A DNA stretch of 32,124 bases from positions 1-32,124 of the forward strand of contig DILC01000077.1 in assembly GCA_002424865.1 (NCBI GenBank), read 5' to 3'. Origin of the DNA: Rhodocyclaceae bacterium UBA5602 (GTDB lineage: Bacteria; Pseudomonadota; Gammaproteobacteria; Burkholderiales; Rhodocyclaceae). The first letter of the stretch is position 1. Each line of letters opens with the position of its first letter. Shown here piece after piece: positions 23,992 through 31,216 of the stretch. A model generated the notes under the pieces. It had not been told where the DNA came from and did no database searches. It was given only the letters and a program-made list of their open reading frames with translations. The position numbers and the translations under genes are program-made.

Positions 23992-25067
23992 TTTCTTCCA
24001 GCCAGGAAAAATGGGTTTTGCCGATAGCAGAAAAGCACGAACAGCAACAGAAAGATCAATGCGTGAATCAACCAGACACCAATACCAAACTGCAACTTCC
24101 CCTGCGCGACCCAAGCTTGACTGACACTGAGCAGGTTGTTGTACAACATGTATGCAAGTAAAGCAAAAAACAGGTTATTTGTTCTACCTGCCCGTGCATT
24201 CACATAAGAAAAAGGTATCGCCAATAAAGCCAGATTAAGAGCCGCCAAAGGCAAACCAAGACGCCAAAGCAACTCACCACGCTCAGCCAACATGGGTGAT
24301 TTCAGCAAATCGACCAGAGGCTTGGTCCTTGGCGAAGCCTCCAGCTTTTGCGACTCTTTGGTTTCTATCCTGACTGCATAGCGCTCAAACGCCATCACCC
24401 GATAAGCGGGCGTTCCTGCAGCCCCCTCATAACGCCGACCTTTTTCTAACACGAGAAACCTATCGCCATTCTCAGCAGTCTCAGTATGGCCCAAAGCAGT
24501 TGCCATCACACCGGTTTGCCCCTGCTGCACGGAGCTAATGAATACATTTTTCACAACACTGGCTTGGCCACCCACACTCTCAACAAAAAACACCCGATCT
24601 CCCGAGCTCGACTCATTGAACTCCCCTGGCGAGACGCGTGCGACATCCCCTCTGTCGTCGATTTTCTGGCGATACATCAGCCCCTTTTGCGTTGCCCAAG
24701 GGGCCAATACCAATGAGAGTGCCGCGATGACCATGACCACGGGCAAGGAAAACCTCAATACGGGCGAAATCCAAGCCGACAAGGGCATGCCCGCCGCTTG
24801 CCAAATCACCATCTCCGAATCGCGATACCAGCGTGACAAAGTGAGTAAAACTGCAATGAAGGTAGCGATTGACAGCAAAACTGGAAGATAACCAATCACA
24901 CCAAAGACCATCAAGACCATGACCGCATCTGCAGCGAGCTTTCCGCCTGCAACCTGACCCAAAAGACGGATCAGCTGGACCGTCATGAGAATGACAAGAA
25001 GCGCAGTAAAGGTAGCTACTGCAGATTGAGAAAATTCCCGAATAGCAGCGCGTTGGTAAATCTTCAT
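23982..25067 (-). CDS. lptF: LPS export ABC transporter permease LptF
   Basis: The 361-residue partner of LptG starts MKIYQRAAIREFSQSAVATF. It shows GYLPVLLSIATFIAVLLTLS, RDSEMVIWQAAGMPLSAWI, a periplasmic segment rich in charged and beta residues (GEFNESSSGDRVFFVESVGG), and C-terminal helices beginning ELLWRLGLPLAALNLALLAI. Together with LptB and LptG it powers lipopolysaccharide transport. It is first in lptF-lptG and divergent from pepA across 137 bp, a pairing seen in many beta- and gammaproteobacteria. Confidence 0.95.
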   Translation of the reverse strand: MKIYQRAAIREFSQSAVATFTALLVILMTVQLIRLLGQVAGGKLAADAVMVLMVFGVIGYLPVLLSIATFIAVLLTLSRWYRDSEMVIWQAAGMPLSAWISPVLRFSLPVVMVIAALSLVLAPWATQKGLMYRQKIDDRGDVARVSPGEFNESSSGDRVFFVESVGGQASVVKNVFISSVQQGQTGVMATALGHTETAENGDRFLVLEKGRRYEGAAGTPAYRVMAFERYAVRIETKESQKLEASPRTKPLVDLLKSPMLAERGELLWRLGLPLAALNLALLAIPFSYVNARAGRTNNLFFALLAYMLYNNLLSVSQAWVAQGKLQFGIGVWLIHALIFLLLFVLFCYRQNPFFLAGRKWH

Positions 25068-25204
25068 CGTTGATGGGTATGGACTTCTTAGGGAAAGTTG
25101 GCGAGAATCGACGCTTGCACTTGGCTTGTTTCAATTCTTGTCAGACTTGCCTGCTGATGCGCCTTCAAACAAGTGCCTTCAACAACCCTTGAGGAGAATC
25201 TGTT

Positions 25205-26797
25205 TTGGAATTTAGCATAAAAATTGACAGCCCGGAAAAAACCCAAAGCGGGTGTGTTGTTGTGGGTGTATTCCAATCGGGAAAGCTCTCAGCTAGCGCC
25301 AAAACTCTAGACCAAGCCGTCAAAAACGCCATCAGCGCGCAAATTAAACACGGTGACATGACCGGTAAGCTTGGCACAACGCTCTTGTTGCAAAAAACAC
25401 CGGGTGCCCAAGCTGACCGGATCCTGCTGGCGGGCTGCGGAGAAGAAGAAGCTTTTAATGAAAAAAATTACCTTGCCACGGTCATCGCTGCGGTCAAGCA
25501 TTTGATTAACACTGGCGCAACAGAGGCGACCCTGTTTCTTGCTGAATTAACCGTTACCCAAGCAGCCGGACAAAGTGACACAGCAAAAAAAATTCGCCAA
25601 GCCACGATAGCCATTCAAGAATCCCTGTACCGCTTTGATCAACTCAAATCAAAGCCGGAAAGCACGGCGCAAAATTTACGAAAAATCAGCTACGCCATAT
25701 CAGCAGAGCCAGGCAAGGCGGGCACAACACTCACCCAAGCAAAAATCGCACTCGCTGAAGGCGTAGCCATTGCCGAAGGCATGACGCTCACTAGGAATTT
25801 AGGCAATCTGCCCGGCAATATCTGCACTCCTACTTACCTTGCCAACGAGGCTAAAAAGCTCGCAAAAACACACAACCTATCCGTGGAAGTGCTGGAAAAG
25901 AATGCCATGGAAAAGCTAGGCATGAACACCCTGCTCTCAGTTGCACGCGGCTCGCGTGAAGCGCCCAAGCTTATTATCTTGCGCCACGAAGGCAGCACGA
26001 AAAAAACACCGCCCATTGTCTTGGTAGGCAAGGGAATTACCTTTGACAGCGGCGGCATCTCGCTCAAGCCTGGCCATGAGATGGACGAAATGAAATATGA
26101 CATGTGCGGCGCGGCGAGCGTTCTGGGAACGCTTAAAACCGCCGCGCTCTTGAAGCTACCGTTAAATATCATCGGCGTCATTCCTGCCAGTGAAAATCTG
26201 CCCGATGGCGCAGCCTCCAAACCCGGCGACATTGTGACCTCCATGTCAGGCCAAACCATCGAAATCCTGAATACTGACGCAGAAGGCCGACTGGTTTTAT
26301 GCGATGCGCTCACTTATGTTGAGCGCTTCAATCCGGACTGCGTGATTGACATCGCCACCCTCACGGGTGCCTGTGTCATTTCACTCGGCCATGTGGCCTC
26401 CGGCCTGTTGGCAAACCAGGAAGATCTGGCCAAGGAACTCCTGGACGCAGGCCAAACAACCAGCGACCGCGCCTGGCAACTGCCCCTGTGGGATGATTAT
26501 CAAGACCAGCTCAAGAGTAATTTTGCCGACATGGCCAACATCGGCGGCCGACCGGCTGGCTCAATCACAGCAGCCTGCTTTTTATCGCGCTTCACCAAAA
26601 AATACCCTTGGGCGCACCTGGATATCGCCGGCACAGCCTGGCGGTCGGGCAAAGAAAAAGGCGCAACGGGCAGGCCTGTACCTTTGCTCACGCAGTTTTT
26701 ACTCAATCGCACACAACAGGCTCCTGCCAAAAAAGATATTTCAGCAAATAAGCTCCGGGCCAGTACTGCTCCGAAGTCCAGTTCCAAGAAAAAATAA
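25205..26797 (+). CDS. pepA: leucyl aminopeptidase (M17 family)
   Basis: The 530-residue metalloenzyme removes N-terminal residues from peptides; some members also bind DNA. The start is TTG 25205, 9 nt after GAGGAG, with no better ATG. The catalytic domain shows GKGITFDSGGISLKPG near 276 (metal-binding Lys and Asp), then GAASVLGTLKTAALL, the signature NTDAEGRLVLCDALTY at about 356, and IDIATLTGACVISLG. The family is usually about 490-505 residues. Here a lysine-rich tail of about 28 residues (QQAPAKKDISANKLRASTAP then KSSSKKK) is added after the normal end near FLLNR. holC follows 10 bp later, so they are one operon. Confidence 0.96.
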   Translation: MEFSIKIDSPEKTQSGCVVVGVFQSGKLSASAKTLDQAVKNAISAQIKHGDMTGKLGTTLLLQKTPGAQADRILLAGCGEEEAFNEKNYLATVIAAVKHLINTGATEATLFLAELTVTQAAGQSDTAKKIRQATIAIQESLYRFDQLKSKPESTAQNLRKISYAISAEPGKAGTTLTQAKIALAEGVAIAEGMTLTRNLGNLPGNICTPTYLANEAKKLAKTHNLSVEVLEKNAMEKLGMNTLLSVARGSREAPKLIILRHEGSTKKTPPIVLVGKGITFDSGGISLKPGHEMDEMKYDMCGAASVLGTLKTAALLKLPLNIIGVIPASENLPDGAASKPGDIVTSMSGQTIEILNTDAEGRLVLCDALTYVERFNPDCVIDIATLTGACVISLGHVASGLLANQEDLAKELLDAGQTTSDRAWQLPLWDDYQDQLKSNFADMANIGGRPAGSITAACFLSRFTKKYPWAHLDIAGTAWRSGKEKGATGRPVPLLTQFLLNRTQQAPAKKDISANKLRASTAPKSSSKKK

Positions 26798-26807
26798 TGC
26801 CTCCAAA

Positions 26808-27281
26808 ATGACCCAAGTAAGCTTTTTTCATGGCGCGACGGATCGGCTCCAGGCAGCGGCACGCTGGGTTGCCGCCGCCCACCTCCAAGGCACGCCTGTA
26901 TTGATCTACGTCCCGGAAGAAGAACATGCCATCACGATGGATCGTTTGCTGTGGACGCAAACTCCGCTGAGCTTTACACCGCACTGTCGTGCTGACGCAA
27001 AAATGGCTGGCGAAACACCCGTATGGATAGCTACACAGCTTGAAAAAATGCAGGCAGCAAGACAGGAAAAGCAAATCAGCTTGACAACCAAGGATCGCGT
27101 CCTGGTTAATTTAACGAACACGCTTCCTGACGGATTTGCAGACTATGCAAAAATTGTCGAAATCATCAGCCTGCAGGATGCAGTTCGCAACCCAGGACGA
27201 GAACGCTTTCGCTTTTACCGCGACAACGGCTGCACAATCGAAAGCCATGATCTTGCAAAAGAGACTAGCCATCCCGCTTAA
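26808..27281 (+). CDS. holC: DNA polymerase III chi subunit
   Basis: ATG 26808 gives 157 residues beginning MTQVSFFHGATDRLQAAARW. The longer open frame to 26346 is a shadow inside pepA. It contains QGTPVLIYVPEEEHAITMDR, LLWTQTPLSFTPHC and DRVLVNLTNTLPDGF, typical of HolC, which links the clamp loader to single-strand DNA-binding protein with HolD. There is no strong ribosome site, and the start 10 bp after the pepA stop suggests coupling. pepA-holC-valS is the usual order, but valS is not next here. Confidence 0.93.
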   Translation: MTQVSFFHGATDRLQAAARWVAAAHLQGTPVLIYVPEEEHAITMDRLLWTQTPLSFTPHCRADAKMAGETPVWIATQLEKMQAARQEKQISLTTKDRVLVNLTNTLPDGFADYAKIVEIISLQDAVRNPGRERFRFYRDNGCTIESHDLAKETSHPA

Positions 27282-27337
27282 ATAGCCTACATCCGCCAAA
27301 TAAAACAGGCAGACAAAAATACGAACATTTAACGCCA

Positions 27338-27820
27338 ATGGCTGAAAAAAATTCCGATCAGAAGACTGCCGAGCTTTTAGCGCATGCAGACCGGCTCATG
27401 CACCGCCGCCGAGTATTTGTGGCATCCCAGGCGAGCACCGACAGCGCGTTGACTGGCCTGGCAGAAGAAATCAAGCCTCACCCGGCAGCTCCAGCCGCGC
27501 CGCCTGCGGAACAAGCCCCCATTCTCCCAGACAGCATCCCGATCGACGACAGCGACTTGCCTGTGCTCACTGAACAAGTGGATGCAACTCAATCTAGCCC
27601 AGCTCCTAGCAACGAACCACCGGGCCATGGTAGCGATATAGAAACAGCACAACGCGACGCCATACAAAAAGAACTCGCCCAGTGGCTTGAGCAGGAGTTG
27701 CCAGACACCATCCTGAACGTCACTGACCGCCTGGCCGACCAATTACTCAGTGAACTCACACGCAAAGCCGAAACTGATTTGTTGGCACGACTCTTAACCT
27801 CGCTCAATACGCGGCCTTAA
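27338..27820 (+). CDS. acidic protein of unknown function
   Basis: The 160-residue product has three parts. A charged N-terminus (MAEKNSDQKTAELLAHADRL MHRRR) comes first. A Pro/Ala/Asp-rich linker of about residues 45-105 looks disordered. The helical C-terminus is QKELAQWLEQELPDTILNVT, then DRLADQLLSELTRKAETDLLARLLTS. There is no signal peptide or membrane helix. I recall similar unnamed genes after holC in related bacteria, and the C-terminal helices faintly resemble the PopZ/DUF2497 tail, but that is weak. It follows holC by 56 bp in the same direction, so it is probably in the pepA-holC operon. Confidence 0.72.
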   Translation: MAEKNSDQKTAELLAHADRLMHRRRVFVASQASTDSALTGLAEEIKPHPAAPAAPPAEQAPILPDSIPIDDSDLPVLTEQVDATQSSPAPSNEPPGHGSDIETAQRDAIQKELAQWLEQELPDTILNVTDRLADQLLSELTRKAETDLLARLLTSLNTRP

Positions 27821-28139
27821 GTTAAGGTAGGGTATGGCTTAACGGCGGCATAACCTAACGCCCATGGCCTTGGGCTACCACCCACCGATAATGAAACACG
27901 GGAAAAGCGGCATAAAGGCCCGCCCCCGCCCGTCCTCCCCCTCGGGGAAGGTGGGCACCTTGCTCGCTACGCTCGGCAATTGAAGTGGCGCGCAGATTAA
28001 AGTGTTTCACAATACTGTTTGGCGTTAAAGGCATCCATCTCATGCCGTCTGGCTAGACCGTCCGAGTCCATCGACCTTTACGCCGCCAACCGCATCACCG
28101 CCGAAAACCTGAAGCCAACAAAACCCAGCGCACCTGGCC
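27821..28139. repeat. gene-free stretch with imperfect inverted repeats
   Basis: No gene is supported. TGAAACAC (27892-27899) and its inverse GTGTTTCA (28002-28009) bracket a GC-rich segment. A GCCCA / TGGGC stem (27860-27875) follows an imperfect GGGTATGGC / GGCATAACC pair. The open frame here encodes low-complexity Gly/Arg residues. It resembles an intergenic repeat, but copy number cannot be judged from one window. Confidence 0.35.
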
Positions 28140-30614
28140 TCACACTGACTTTGTCTTGGCTTTTGTTTTCGACTTTGCGCGTGCCTTGGATCGGGCTTCG
28201 GGTTTGGTTTTGGGCGAAGCTTGATGCTTCGCTTTGGTTTTACCCGCAGCGCGCTTAGCGACGGATTTCGAACTGTCTGGCTGGGGTGGCTTTTTACCCT
28301 TGACCGTGGTTGGCAAAAGTGCTTTCAGGGGTGCTTTTCCAGCCACGCCGGCTGTTTTTGGCGTGACTTTTGGACTCGCGCCGCCACCAGGTTCCGCAGA
28401 AACCCTGGCCCCTGCGGCAGGTAATGCCAAACGAAAATCAATTTTGCTCGCTTCCATATCCACGCGGATCAATTGCACCTGAACGCGATCAGACAAACGA
28501 TATCGAACACCGCTTCGCTCGCCCACCATGCTGTGCGTTTTTTCGTCGAAATGAAAGTAATCCTGCCCTAGATCAGACACGTGCACCAAGCCTTCCACAA
28601 ACACACCATCGAGCGCCACAAAAATGCCAAACGGCACGACGGAAGAAATACTGCCCGCGAAAATTTCACCCACGCGATCACGCATGTAATAGCACTTGAG
28701 CCACATTTCCACATCACGCGTGGCTTCATCCGCGCGGCGCTCGGTTTTAGAGCAATGCAGACCGACCCCGTCCCAACTGCCCGGCTCATAGCGCCGTCCC
28801 GCCAGAGCCGACTTTATGGCACGATGCACCAGTAAATCGGGATAGCGGCGAATCGGTGAGGTGAAGTGGGTGTAGCTGTCATACGCCAAGCCGAAATGCC
28901 CCACATTGTCCGGGCTATAGACCGCCTGGCGCAGCGAGCGCAGCATCACGGTTTGCAGCAATTGTTTATCTGGCCGCCCAGCAATCTCATCAATGAGCTC
29001 GGCATAATTTTTTGCCGTGGGCGCCTCACCGCCCGCTAATGGCAAGCCAAACGTGCCGAGAAAATCCCGCAGTTTTTCCAGTCGTTCGGGGGTTGGCCCC
29101 TCATGCACGCGATACAGCGTCGGATGCGCTTGCGCCCGCAAAAATTCCGAAGCGCACACGTTGGCCGCCAGCATGCACTCCTCAATCAAGCGATGCGCAT
29201 CATTGCGCTCGTAAGGTTCGATGCGTTCAATCTTGCCATGGTCATCGAACAGCATGCGCGTCTCCACGGTTTCGAAATCAATCGCCCCACGCTTTTCGCG
29301 CGCTTTTTCCAGTTGCCGGAATAACACATCCAATACCGCCAAATGCGGCAACACCGGCGCGAGCTTCTCGCTGGCCGAGGGATCTTTGTCATACAGCGCG
29401 GCTGCCACATCGGTATAAGTGAGCCGCGCGTGGGAGAACATCACCGCCGGATAAAACCGATAGCGCGTGATCTTGCCCGTGGCATTGATAGCCATATCGC
29501 ACACCATGCACAAACGCTCGACTTGCGGATTAAGCGAACACAAGCCGTTCGATAGCTTTTCAGGCAGCATCGGGATCACCCGACGCGGGAAATACACCGA
29601 ATTGCCACGTTCGTAGGCATCGCGATCCAATGCCCCATCCGCTTTGACATAGTGCGACACATCCGCAATGGCAACCACCAAGCGAAACCCTTTGCCCTGG
29701 CGTTCGCAAAACACCGCATCATCAAAATCCTTGGCCGTCTCGCTATCTATCGTCACCAACGGCAAGTGCGTAATATCCTCGCGCCCGGCCCAATCGGACT
29801 TGCTTACGCTGTCGGGCAGTGCCTTGGTCTCATTCAAGGCCTCTTTTGAAAACTCGAATGGCAACTCGTGTTTTCTCAGCGCAATTTCAATTTCCATACC
29901 CGGATCAGCGTAATTGCCCAGCACTTCAATCACGCGGCCAATCGGCTGGGCGTTCTTGCTGGGCTGTTCAATCAGCTCGACCATCACCACTTGCCCAGCC
30001 TGCGGCTTAGGCAATTTTTTCGCGGCTTTCTCAAGGGGAGCCAGAAGAATATCCTGGCTGATGCGGCGGTTTTCTGGCACCACCAGCATCACGCCGCGCT
30101 CTTCCACCAGCCGCCCCACCAGGGTTTTATTGACGCGCTCCGTTACCTCGACAATCTTGCCTTCAGGACGTCCTTTGCGATCCAGCCCGACGACCCGGAC
30201 AATCGCCCGGTCGCCGTGCAGAACCTTGTCCATTTCCTTAGCGGAGAGAAAAATATCACTCCCGCCATCTTCCGGCACAAGAAAACCAAAACCATCGGGA
30301 TGGCCCAGGATACGGCCGCGAATCAAATCCGCCTTATCCGGAATCAACCAGTCATCACGGCGATTCTGCAAGAGTTGGCCGTCTCTCGCCATCGCCCCCA
30401 GGCGGCGGCGAAACGGCTCCATTTCATCGGCATGAATATCCAGCAACCCGACCAGTTGCTCCGTGCTCAAAGGTGCGCCTTCTGCCGTCAGTATTTGCAG
30501 AATATATTCACGGCTTGGCAAAGGGTTCTCGTACTGTGCCTGCTCCCTTGCCAGTTCTGGATCTGCGCGGCGGATTTTTGACAGTTTGCGGGAGGCAGCA
30601 GTTTTATTTGACAA
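28140..30614 (-). CDS. rnr: ribonuclease R
   Basis: The 824-residue 3'-5' exoribonuclease degrades structured RNA. Order of domains: winged helix (about 30-85, SREYILQILTAEGAPLSTEQ), OB cold-shock domains (RILGHPDGFGFLVPEDGGSD near 100), RNB catalytic domain with the Asp cluster TIDSETAKDFDDAVF near 290-305 and HFTSPIRRYPDLLVHRAI near 605, S1 domain (GSISSVVPFGIFVALDGVFV EGLVHVSDLG), and an 86-residue Lys/Ala-rich tail. The start is TTG 30614: a TGA lies two codons upstream in frame, and AGGA is about 10 nt away. The start lies inside the tRNA-Leu promoter. Confidence 0.96.
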   Translation of the reverse strand: MSNKTAASRKLSKIRRADPELAREQAQYENPLPSREYILQILTAEGAPLSTEQLVGLLDIHADEMEPFRRRLGAMARDGQLLQNRRDDWLIPDKADLIRGRILGHPDGFGFLVPEDGGSDIFLSAKEMDKVLHGDRAIVRVVGLDRKGRPEGKIVEVTERVNKTLVGRLVEERGVMLVVPENRRISQDILLAPLEKAAKKLPKPQAGQVVMVELIEQPSKNAQPIGRVIEVLGNYADPGMEIEIALRKHELPFEFSKEALNETKALPDSVSKSDWAGREDITHLPLVTIDSETAKDFDDAVFCERQGKGFRLVVAIADVSHYVKADGALDRDAYERGNSVYFPRRVIPMLPEKLSNGLCSLNPQVERLCMVCDMAINATGKITRYRFYPAVMFSHARLTYTDVAAALYDKDPSASEKLAPVLPHLAVLDVLFRQLEKAREKRGAIDFETVETRMLFDDHGKIERIEPYERNDAHRLIEECMLAANVCASEFLRAQAHPTLYRVHEGPTPERLEKLRDFLGTFGLPLAGGEAPTAKNYAELIDEIAGRPDKQLLQTVMLRSLRQAVYSPDNVGHFGLAYDSYTHFTSPIRRYPDLLVHRAIKSALAGRRYEPGSWDGVGLHCSKTERRADEATRDVEMWLKCYYMRDRVGEIFAGSISSVVPFGIFVALDGVFVEGLVHVSDLGQDYFHFDEKTHSMVGERSGVRYRLSDRVQVQLIRVDMEASKIDFRLALPAAGARVSAEPGGGASPKVTPKTAGVAGKAPLKALLPTTVKGKKPPQPDSSKSVAKRAAGKTKAKHQASPKTKPEARSKARAKSKTKAKTKSV

Positions 30615-30635
30615 TTTTTTTCATTCCTATAGAAT
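30608..30635 (+). promoter_or_regulatory. promoter of tRNA-Leu, overlapping the rnr start
   Basis: A perfect TTGACA (30608-30613) is followed after 16 bp by TAGAAT (30630-30635). A GC-rich discriminator (CCGCGCC) comes next, as in stable-RNA promoters under stringent control. The tRNA begins about 14 nt after the expected start site. Confidence 0.8.
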
Positions 30636-30655
30636 CCGCGCCTCGTTTGAGCGAT

Positions 30656-30742
30656 GCCCAGGTGGCGGAATTGGTAGACGCACTAGGTTCAGGTCCTAGC
30701 GGTGGCAACACTGTGGAGGTTCGAGTCCTCTCCTGGGCACCA
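30656..30742 (+). tRNA. tRNA-Leu (anticodon CAG)
   Basis: The 87-nt gene encodes its CCA end. Acceptor arms GCCCAGG / CCTGGGC pair fully. The anticodon stem CTAGG / CCTAG encloses the loop TTCAGGT, giving anticodon CAG for CTG codons. The long variable arm (GCGGTGGCAACACTGT) marks a class II tRNA, and GGTTCGAGTCC forms the T arm. Just after it, a 7-bp hairpin (GCTGTAC / GTACAGC, 30744-30762) may be a processing or termination signal. Confidence 0.97.
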
Positions 30743-30959
30743 CGCTGTACAACAAGTACAGCATGCTAATAATAAATATAAGATATAGCAACTCAAAACG
30801 AATATTTAGTGAAAATTCAGTGGTTCCATCACAAAGAATCACTGACAGGATCACTGGCGCTTAAGCTGGAATTATGGCTCAACCAAGCCAGCGCTCCATT
30901 TCCAGGGCCATTCTGTAAAAATACCCCGCTGCCTTGCAAGACAGGTAGAATCAAGCCCG

Positions 30960-31146
30960 ATTATCGGGAGAGCATGACGCAGCCCAAGCACTTGTCTGCC
31001 GTCATCGCCGAAGGCGCAACCCCCAGGAACCGCTCAGGCAAAAGGACCGGTATTGCCGCAAAAATCTGGAGAGCGGCAGCGCATGTTTAGACGTGCGGAC
31101 TGCCCACCGACGGAGTAAATCTCTCAGGTGCCAAGGACAGATGGGG
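30960..31146 (+). promoter_or_regulatory. tandem glycine riboswitch
   Basis: Two glycine aptamers stand in series. The first contains GGGAGAGC (30966), GCCGAAGGCGCAA (31006-31018) and CGCTCAGGCAAAAGGACCG (31031-31049). The second contains CTGGAGAGCGGC (31066), CCACCGACGGAGTAAAT, CTCTCAGGTGCCAAGGACAG and ends in GGGG. They are separated by a short A-rich linker, as usual. Such riboswitches normally switch on the glycine cleavage genes when glycine is plentiful. The gcvT start follows 70 nt later. Overlapping protein-like frames here are spurious. Confidence 0.93.
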
Positions 31147-31192
31147 CGTAACGCGGTATGTTTTCATACTTTGCCGTCACGCCCATTTTCTT
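31144..31192 (+). terminator. riboswitch expression platform hairpin
   Basis: GGGCGT (31144-31149) pairs with ACGCCC (31179-31184), with an inner GTATG / CATAC stem around TTTT. ATTTTCTTTC follows. The base of the stem uses the last G run of the second aptamer, so glycine binding could compete with termination before gcvT. Confidence 0.7.
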
Positions 31193-31216
31193 TCAAGGCG
31201 CATTTGAAAACAACCC

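Noticed and set aside
26346..27281. 311-codon ORF covering holC
   Set aside because: The first 154 codons are a shadow of pepA; only the part from 26808 matches HolC.
27855..28043. 62-codon minus ORF
   Set aside because: Low-complexity Gly/Arg content in a repeat-like region, and no ribosome site.
30809..31090. 93-codon + ORF before gcvT
   Set aside because: It overlaps the first glycine aptamer, has no ribosome site and no protein-like composition.
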